Source: Fulvivirga ulvae (GTDB lineage: Bacteria; Bacteroidota; Bacteroidia; Cytophagales; Cyclobacteriaceae). Taken from it: 64,000 nt of DNA. The notes beneath the pieces were generated by a model. The model saw only the letters and a program-made list of their open reading frames with translations, did no database searches and was not told the DNA's origin. Shown piece after piece: positions 58,409 to 64,000 of this stretch. Both the position numbers and the translations under genes were made by a program. Where the stretch lies: positions 6,349,501 to 6,413,500 of the forward strand of contig NZ_CP089981.1 of NCBI RefSeq assembly GCF_021389975.1. The letters run 5' to 3'. Numbering within the stretch: the stretch's first letter is position 1; each line of letters begins with the position of its first letter.

Positions 58409-61400
58409 TTATTTCTTGTTCAGTAATGCTCTTCTTTGTCTTAACTTGTTGGGCGCAGTTCTTTCATTCGCCTGAGGTTTTTCTGCTTCTTTTTTGGCCA
58501 AACCATTCAACATTTTAGCAAGTTCATGAACGGTAGACTTCTCGAAAAGGGTGATCACATTGACCTTGGAACCAAAGGCATCACTTAACTTATTAGCTAT
58601 TCTGGTAAGGTCAAATGACTTTGCTCCGAGATCAAACAGATTGTCATAAATGCCGATTTCGTCGATCTTCAGTGCTTCTCGGCATATTTCGGTAACTTTA
58701 AGCTCAATTGCTGAAGTGGGTTGTACAAAGTTACTACCCAGCTTAGGTCTGTTGTAGGAAGTCTTTGGTAATGCCAGTACATCAACTTTTCCATTACTGG
58801 TAAGCGGAATGCTGTCAATCTGCACAAAGTGAGACGGGATCATGTATTCCGGCAACTCTCTTCTCAGGAATGTTCTGAGTTCAGAAACATTAGGTTCTAT
58901 ATTGGATACCAGATATGCAGTGAGCGTTTCGCCTCCTTCCTCTGTCTCTTCTTTCACTACAATGGCCTCATCAATTTCAAATGCTTTGGCATACTCAATT
59001 TCTTCAAGAACCTTTCTCACATGCTTTTCGGTAGACCCGAATGCTGTAATCTCTTCCATACATTCTTCACGCGTGGCCTGGCCCAGACGAACATCCCAGC
59101 TCAATGGTGCGGTATAGAAGTTAAAACCTCTCTCCTTTATGTGGGTGTATATGCCTATATCGTTAATGAGACAATTAGAAGAGCAGAAGCCGGTATCTTT
59201 TGGCTGTATCCAGCCCTTACTTAGCAAGTAGCTTCTGATGTCGCTGATCGGTGTATTATAATACCGGAAAAAGTCTACAAACTGTACTCCTTCCAGTTTA
59301 TCATTCACACTCACGTTGAGTAATCTAGAGTATTTGTTGTCTTTTGAGTGGAATTGATTTCTAAATATTGTCAATTGCTTTTCGATATCATCCTCCTCAA
59401 ATACCCTTGCCTCAAATATCCCCTCAAGCCTCATGTCGTATATCTGCCCCCTTGACAGACCAGATATTATGTACTTAATGCCATACTCATTTGCTAACTG
59501 TACTCCAAAAGTATTGATGGCATGCCAGCATCCATGGCAAGAACTACAGCTTTGCCTCAAGCTTTCTGCAAATACTTTCTTCATATTATCAGAAGAAATA
59601 GTAAAATGCTTGATGCCCAATTTCTCTGTAGTCTTCTCTATATTTTTAAAAGCAGTTTGTGAAATATAACCATTATCAAAGGTATAGGTCATCACTTTCA
59701 GACCGTAGTCTATAAGCTTATACAGAACATAGGTACTATCCTTACCACCACTATATAGCAGCAGGCAGTCATACTCCTGACTATTGCTTTTCATCTCTGC
59801 TGCTACTGCCTCAAAGTCGTCCTCTTTTCTGAAGTAGCTCTCTATTTGCGTTCTGTAGTGATCAAATTCATTACAGATGTTGCAGACACCTTTGTCGTCA
59901 TATTCTATCCCCGGATAATTTTCCGGCAATAAGCAGCTTGTGCATCTATGCAACTCTCTCAACTTCTCTGTAGCACTGGCTATACTAAAATCACCCTCCT
60001 TCTCTTCAGTGTTTTGACCATATTGCAAAAGCTTATTTTCAATCTCACCAAGTTCTATTCTATAGCCGTTTAATTTGATCTGTTTATCATCTCTACCCAA
60101 AAACTCAAGTTTTCCATCAGACATTTGTCGGGCAAGGTCTCCTGTTTTGTAAAGATTACCTTCTCCAAATGGATTAGACACAAAACGGGAAGCGGTCATC
60201 TCCTCGTTGTTCACATATCCATCAGCGACTCCGGCTCCTCCGATATAAATCTCTCCTGTCTGCCCACAAACCACAGGTTCCATCTGCTCATTCAGTACAT
60301 AGATTTGATTATTTACAGATGCAGCACCGATCGAAACAGATTTTCTCACATCGGTTTCAGGATCATATTTATGAATCATACAACCTACAGTACCTTCCGT
60401 AGGTCCGTACTCATTATACATTTCAATCTCACCATGAAACAGGTCATGGATTTGCCTTGCAAGGCTTGTTTTGAAGTCTTCTCCTCCTACTATAAATCTC
60501 TTTATCCTGGATGATTTTCCATTTTGCTCTTTTTTCTGCTCCATTTTTTCCTTGAGCAGCCTTAGATGTGAAGGTGTTAATTTTATCACATCGCACTGGT
60601 TCTCTTCGTAAACCCTTTCGATAAGAAAATCATTATTCTCTGCATGGTATACCACTATCGAATTGCCTGAAACCAATGGTACAAATATCGATGTAAGTGT
60701 AAGGTCAAATGCTGGTGATGTAAATAACGGGAAACTTACAGATTCTTCCTTTACATAATTTTGGATCGAACCTAGTATATAGTTTTTAAAACCGCTGCTC
60801 TTAACTTTAACTCCTTTGGGCTGCCCGGTAGTACCTGAGGTATAAATTATATAAGCAATATCATCAGGGTTGCTTTCTACTGCTTTAAATGTGGAAGACT
60901 CCATTGCTTTAAGAGACACGCATACTACTTCCAGATTAAGTTGTAAATAATTGGCTTTGGATAGATTTTTCAAATCAGTCAATACCATCCCGGCTCCGCT
61001 ATTGGCAATAATGTACTTAACACGATCGTCTGGCGTATTTGGAGCGATAGGTAAGAAAGTAGCGTTTAGTTTCAGGCAGGCGAGCATGGCTGTCACCACT
61101 TCAACAGAGGTATCAAAATATAAAACAACAGTATCCTGAGGTTTAATGCCTTTCTCCTGCAGCATTTCAGCCAATGCCCCGACTTTACCATCCAGCTCAG
61201 AGTAGCTGATCATGCCACTATCACCTTTAATAGCGGGTTTTATAGCTCTGCTACTGACCTGTTCTTCATACTTTCTGATCAAAGATGCAGGTTCCCACTC
61301 CTTTTGTACCTTATCACCATCGACCTGTTGGATGTTGCTCAAAACCTGATAGATTTCGGCTACTTTCTTGTCAGGGTTTTTAATGATAAAGTCAATTATT

Positions 61401-62674
61401 GAAATGAAGTATGCTTCAATTCGTTGCAGAGATTCCTCGGTAAATGAGTGCTCATTATAGGTAAAAGTTACCTGAATATTCTTAAACATGGATATTACAA
61501 CAGAAAGCAGGTAATGCGTCTGATAATCCATATAATGATCAGTGATTTTTAATGCACTGGTATTTTCAGTAAGTGACTGATCGAGCGGGTAATTTTCTAT
61601 TACTACAATAGAGTCGAAGAATCCCTGCTTTGCTCCTTGCACGTATTCACCTATACCTGTAAGTGAAGACATCTCGTAAGGAGCTCGCTGGTTTAACGAA
61701 GCCTGTACATCGCCAAGAACCTGAGCAATGGACTTATTACTGTTATTTTCAACAACTAACGGTAATGTATTAATGTATAGTCCTACCGTGTTTTCTATAC
61801 CCTTTATTGTGTTAGGCCTGGTAGACACAGTCGTTCCTATTGTTACATCCTCATTGTTAAACTGAGCCAGTAATAAAGCCCACGCAGAGTACAATACCGT
61901 GGCACTGGTAACCTTCTCTTGCCTTGAAAACTCTTTCAGTCTCTCAACAATATTATCATCAAAGTCAAAAATGTGCTTTCTGGTCAGTGATTCTCCAGAT
62001 TTACTAACCGCTGTGTTATGATTTGCAAATGGAATTTCAGGTTTGCCAGCAAAAGTTTTTAAATAATCCTTCCAAAACGACTCTTCATTTGAAGAATCTA
62101 ATTTTTTCCACCATTGAATGTATTCTTTAAACTTGGACTTAGACTCAAATTGAACTTGTTCACCTTTGCTCAAGGCCTGGTATGCTTCAAAGAACTCTCG
62201 GAGTATCACTCCTGTACTCCATCCATCATATAAAATGTGATGGTTGCTTACCAGTATTCTATATTCATCAGGTTTTACCTTGATAAGCTTGACTCTAAAT
62301 GGTACTTCATTGAGATTAAACCCCTGATTGAGGTCGTCCTTTCTTAAAACTGCAATTTTAGTATCTAACTCTTCACCGGTTCCTGAAAGGTCAACTACAT
62401 CGAGTTTCAGTTCGGTTTGCTTGAGAACCGCCATCACGGGTTTTTTCAGACCTTCCCATCTAAATACTGTCCTGAGAATTTCATTGGATTGCTGGATTTC
62501 GTACCAGGCCTTCTTGAATATTTCGGGGCTTAAAGTTTCTCCTTCAACTTTCAGGTAAAGCTGTTCTGCATACTGGCGAGATTCCCTGGGGTTACTCAAA
62601 TAATGCACCAGCAGTCCTTCTTGAAACGGTGTAACTTCTAAAAGGTCTTCAATGTTTTGTTTATCTAATTTCAT
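58409..62674 (-). CDS. P1: NRPS C-A(Asn)-PCP with a PP-loop ATPase inserted in the A domain
   Basis: Probable first enzyme of the line (1,421 aa). C domain about 10-440 with TPFQEGLLVHYL and HHILYDGWS (His145/146); as no donor module precedes it, it may N-acylate the first residue. A-domain core from about 465, SGTTGQPKG near 615, pocket code D-L-T-K-I-G-E-V-G, 8 of 9 as in known Asn domains (DLTKLGEVG). Directly after A8 (YRIELGEIE near 875) an inserted domain of about 315 residues begins: Cys911/914/931/934, the PP-loop SGGKDS at 975-980, Cys1043/1046/1049 and Cys1164/1168. The A domain resumes with LPEYMIP and TSNGKVD near 1292. The PCP has Ser1353 in the non-canonical motif LGAKSF. The C-terminus is basic (LRQRRALLNKK). 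The 159-base gap upstream is the likely promoter region. Confidence 0.95.
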   Translation of the reverse strand: MKLDKQNIEDLLEVTPFQEGLLVHYLSNPRESRQYAEQLYLKVEGETLSPEIFKKAWYEIQQSNEILRTVFRWEGLKKPVMAVLKQTELKLDVVDLSGTGEELDTKIAVLRKDDLNQGFNLNEVPFRVKLIKVKPDEYRILVSNHHILYDGWSTGVILREFFEAYQALSKGEQVQFESKSKFKEYIQWWKKLDSSNEESFWKDYLKTFAGKPEIPFANHNTAVSKSGESLTRKHIFDFDDNIVERLKEFSRQEKVTSATVLYSAWALLLAQFNNEDVTIGTTVSTRPNTIKGIENTVGLYINTLPLVVENNSNKSIAQVLGDVQASLNQRAPYEMSSLTGIGEYVQGAKQGFFDSIVVIENYPLDQSLTENTSALKITDHYMDYQTHYLLSVVISMFKNIQVTFTYNEHSFTEESLQRIEAYFISIIDFIIKNPDKKVAEIYQVLSNIQQVDGDKVQKEWEPASLIRKYEEQVSSRAIKPAIKGDSGMISYSELDGKVGALAEMLQEKGIKPQDTVVLYFDTSVEVVTAMLACLKLNATFLPIAPNTPDDRVKYIIANSGAGMVLTDLKNLSKANYLQLNLEVVCVSLKAMESSTFKAVESNPDDIAYIIYTSGTTGQPKGVKVKSSGFKNYILGSIQNYVKEESVSFPLFTSPAFDLTLTSIFVPLVSGNSIVVYHAENNDFLIERVYEENQCDVIKLTPSHLRLLKEKMEQKKEQNGKSSRIKRFIVGGEDFKTSLARQIHDLFHGEIEMYNEYGPTEGTVGCMIHKYDPETDVRKSVSIGAASVNNQIYVLNEQMEPVVCGQTGEIYIGGAGVADGYVNNEEMTASRFVSNPFGEGNLYKTGDLARQMSDGKLEFLGRDDKQIKLNGYRIELGEIENKLLQYGQNTEEKEGDFSIASATEKLRELHRCTSCLLPENYPGIEYDDKGVCNICNEFDHYRTQIESYFRKEDDFEAVAAEMKSNSQEYDCLLLYSGGKDSTYVLYKLIDYGLKVMTYTFDNGYISQTAFKNIEKTTEKLGIKHFTISSDNMKKVFAESLRQSCSSCHGCWHAINTFGVQLANEYGIKYIISGLSRGQIYDMRLEGIFEARVFEEDDIEKQLTIFRNQFHSKDNKYSRLLNVSVNDKLEGVQFVDFFRYYNTPISDIRSYLLSKGWIQPKDTGFCSSNCLINDIGIYTHIKERGFNFYTAPLSWDVRLGQATREECMEEITAFGSTEKHVRKVLEEIEYAKAFEIDEAIVVKEETEEGGETLTAYLVSNIEPNVSELRTFLRRELPEYMIPSHFVQIDSIPLTSNGKVDVLALPKTSYNRPKLGSNFVQPTSAIELKVTEICREALKIDEIGIYDNLFDLGAKSFDLTRIANKLSDAFGSKVNVITLFEKSTVHELAKMLNGLAKKEAEKPQANERTAPNKLRQRRALLNKK
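59030..59977 (-). other. PP-loop ATPase (amidotransferase-like) domain inside the Asn A domain of P1
   Basis: Residues about 900-1215 of P1. The layout CTSCLLPENYPGIEYD, then GVCNIC, then LLLYSGGKDSTYVLY is that of the N-acetyl-sugar amidotransferase family (WbpG/PseA-like), in which a zinc-type double CxxC precedes an N-type ATP-pyrophosphatase loop. Further on are CSSCHGC, SGLSRGQ and GFCSSNC. These enzymes adenylate a carbonyl oxygen so that ammonia or sulfur can replace it. The separate glutaminase/cyclase partners of WbpG are not in this window. The exact reaction is unknown; asparagine synthase is excluded as an identity because no glutaminase domain or Asn-synthase motif context is seen. 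Confidence 0.88.
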
Positions 62675-62833
62675 TACTAGTTGCTCGTTTTAATGTTTTA
62701 AGCAGTATTTACTCTGATGAATAATTACATATTTGTGGACATAATCCAATCGCGACTTGCACCTTGCATTCGAAAACTAAGTCGAAAACGCACAGTGCAG
62801 GCTAATAAAAGAATTGTGATATATCGGCAAAGG
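62675..62833 (-). promoter_or_regulatory. Probable promoter region of the NRPS-PKS operon
   Basis: A 159-base non-coding gap between the permease stop and the P1 start, the only substantial gap upstream of the ten spacers of 104 bases or less. It is AT-rich near P1. I looked for the Bacteroidota sigma signature TAnnTTTG: the best hit, TAGTTTTC (plus-strand 62772-62779), has one mismatch and no TTG at the right distance, so the start site is not fixed. A short palindrome GCACTGTGC lies nearby. I see no strong terminator for the permease, so read-through from it is possible. Confidence 0.4.
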
Positions 62834-64000
62834 TTATCTTTCGTCCTTTAATATCCTTACAGGATTAACCAAGGCCACTTTGAATACATGATGCCCCATA
62901 GATAGTGCTGATATCAAAATAGTAATTAGTATCGGGTACATAAAAAACCAAATACCAATGTCAACACGGGTGGCAAAATTGTCCAACCAGCTATCCGCGA
63001 TATACAAACTTACCGGTAAAGCAATAAGCATGGTCACTCCAATTTGCTTTAGAAAATGCAATACAAAGAGCTTTGTTATTTCCCTCATACCTGCACCATT
63101 AACTTTTCTAATGGCCACCTCTCGTGTGCGCTTTCTGGTTTCATTTGAAGCTAACCCGAGCAACCCAACACCAGACATGAGTATAGCAAGCAATGCGAAT
63201 AACTCAATTAGATTGGCAAACTGAATGTCTGATTCAAATTGCTGTTTATAGAAAGTATCTGCGTAGAACAGATCAAGAACTCTATCTGGGAAATTGGCTT
63301 TATATGTACTCTCTATCAGCTCAGCAACCTCTCTTACATTCTTGCCTGGTGATGCTTTAATTGAAGTATTATAAGCAAGACCGTCATTGCGTAATGACAC
63401 AAAAACACATGGTTGTACGGCATTTTTTATTGACTCATGATGGTAGTCTCCAACGATTCCAACGATTTTGAAAGTTCTATACTCTTCATGCCATGGCAAA
63501 ACAACGGTTTTATTAAGCAGGTTGTTATAATCACCATTGTAAAGTTCTTTAGCCAGAGTTTCATTGATCATGATACTTTCGATATCCGCATCTCTATCAT
63601 CGTCAAAAGTGCGCCCTGCTTTAAGTTTAACACCATATACATTCAGGTACGGTGCAGTAATAGTTTGTGCATAGCAAAAAATTGCATTTTCAGCAGGATC
63701 ATCCTGTAATCTTACGGATACGTCACGGGTGTATTTAACGCCAGGAATAAATTCGGAAAAGCCGACATTCTCTATCAGTGAACTGGACATGAGATCAGCT
63801 CTGAATTTATTTAGAGAACTCCTGCTATCTTCATATCCCATTCTGGGTGTGTTGAGGACAACCACATCTTCATTTTCGAAACCAAGATCAACCTGATTGA
63901 TATAATTGAGTTGCCTATTGATGGTTAAGGCACCAGATATCAAAACAAAAGAAATTGCGAATTGAAGCATGGATAGTACTTTGCCGAAATTCTTATTCTT
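62834..64000 (-). CDS. FtsX/MacB-like ABC transporter permease, C-terminal part (5' end outside window)
   Basis: The C-terminal half of an ABC-transporter permease of the FtsX family. The frame stays open to the right edge (codons before the internal Met at 63970 read KNKNFGKVLS, typical of the segment leading into the first helix of the second permease repeat), so the true start lies outside. A transmembrane helix (MLQFAISFVLISGALTI) is followed by a MacB-type periplasmic core of about 230 residues (VGIVGDYHHESI, NETLAKELY) and three more helices (near residues 255-275, 300-325 and 340-365 counted from that Met). The end, NPVRILKDER, is typical. No ATPase is present here. It has the same direction as the operon and could export the product or confer resistance, but such permeases are also abundant on their own in Bacteroidota; the link is only positional. 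Confidence 0.85.
   Translation of the reverse strand, partial: KNKNFGKVLSMLQFAISFVLISGALTINRQLNYINQVDLGFENEDVVVLNTPRMGYEDSRSSLNKFRADLMSSSLIENVGFSEFIPGVKYTRDVSVRLQDDPAENAIFCYAQTITAPYLNVYGVKLKAGRTFDDDRDADIESIMINETLAKELYNGDYNNLLNKTVVLPWHEEYRTFKIVGIVGDYHHESIKNAVQPCVFVSLRNDGLAYNTSIKASPGKNVREVAELIESTYKANFPDRVLDLFYADTFYKQQFESDIQFANLIELFALLAILMSGVGLLGLASNETRKRTREVAIRKVNGAGMREITKLFVLHFLKQIGVTMLIALPVSLYIADSWLDNFATRVDIGIWFFMYPILITILISALSMGHHVFKVALVNPVRILKDER

Noticed and set aside
59030..59977. P1 insert as a methyltransferase or asparagine synthase domain
   Set aside because: There is no SAM-binding glycine loop; SGGKDS with flanking CxxC pairs is the amidotransferase-like PP-loop arrangement, and no glutaminase domain is attached.
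62740..62790. GCAAG-type short repeats in the upstream gap as a regulatory or REP element
   Set aside because: Only two imperfect copies (GCAAGGTGCAAGTCGC); too little to call.

Overview
The window is almost entirely one giant hybrid non-ribosomal peptide / polyketide (NRPS-PKS) biosynthetic operon, read on the minus strand from about 62,674 down to and past position 1. AT-rich DNA (roughly 40% GC by eye), weak Shine-Dalgarno signals, a FtsX-type ABC permease of the kind common in Cytophagales and the protein flavour suggest a Bacteroidota bacterium (inference, moderate confidence). No assembly-line enzyme lies on the plus strand.

Layout in transcription order (right to left); P1-P11 are my labels. 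A truncated FtsX/MacB-like permease (62834-64000) lies upstream, then a 159-base gap that probably holds the operon promoter. P1 58409-62674: C-A(Asn code)-PCP, with a PP-loop ATPase inserted in the A domain. P2 45960-58364: KS-AT(atypical)-KR-KR-ACP-Cy-A(Ser)-PCP-C-A(Ser)-PCP. P3 42581-45958: TubC docking-C-A-PCP. P4 34818-42476: KS-AT-KR-ACP-C-A-PCP. P5 33568-34791: stand-alone acyltransferase. P6 27847-33543: KS-AT-KR split by a methyltransferase-ACP. P7 26218-27804: CmlA-type di-iron hydroxylase. P8 20816-26173: KS-(eroded AT)-KR-ACP-C. P9 13810-20769: (half C)-A-PCP-Cy-A(Cys)-Ox-PCP. P10 7218-13778: TubC docking-C-A-PCP-C-A-PCP. P11 <1-7197: KS-AT-KR-ACP-C-A, running off the left edge just before its PCP.

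If the genes act in their order, the visible line has 15 modules (5 PKS, 10 NRPS, the last incomplete). It would build: a (probably N-acylated) modified Asn; a two-carbon reduced unit; a Ser-derived oxazoline; a second Ser; one further residue; ketide plus amino acid; a methylated ketide; a ketide loaded in trans; an unknown amino acid; a Cys-derived thiazole; two more residues, the first possibly not an alpha-amino acid; then a further ketide and residue. No PKS module has a DH or ER, so beta-hydroxy or beta-methoxy groups are expected. No thioesterase, phosphopantetheinyl transferase or regulator is visible; release should be encoded left of the window.

The most unusual feature is the PP-loop ATPase (SGGKDS motif plus two CxxC pairs and a CxxCxxC cluster, resembling WbpG/PseA-type amidotransferases) interrupting the asparagine-activating domain of P1. 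It suggests on-line conversion of an amide to a nitrile, amidine or thioamide. Also notable: tandem KRs with complementary lesions, an eroded AT beside a free-standing AT, a KR split by a methyltransferase, and two apparent classes of C-terminal docking tail. No gene-free stretch exceeds 160 bases.
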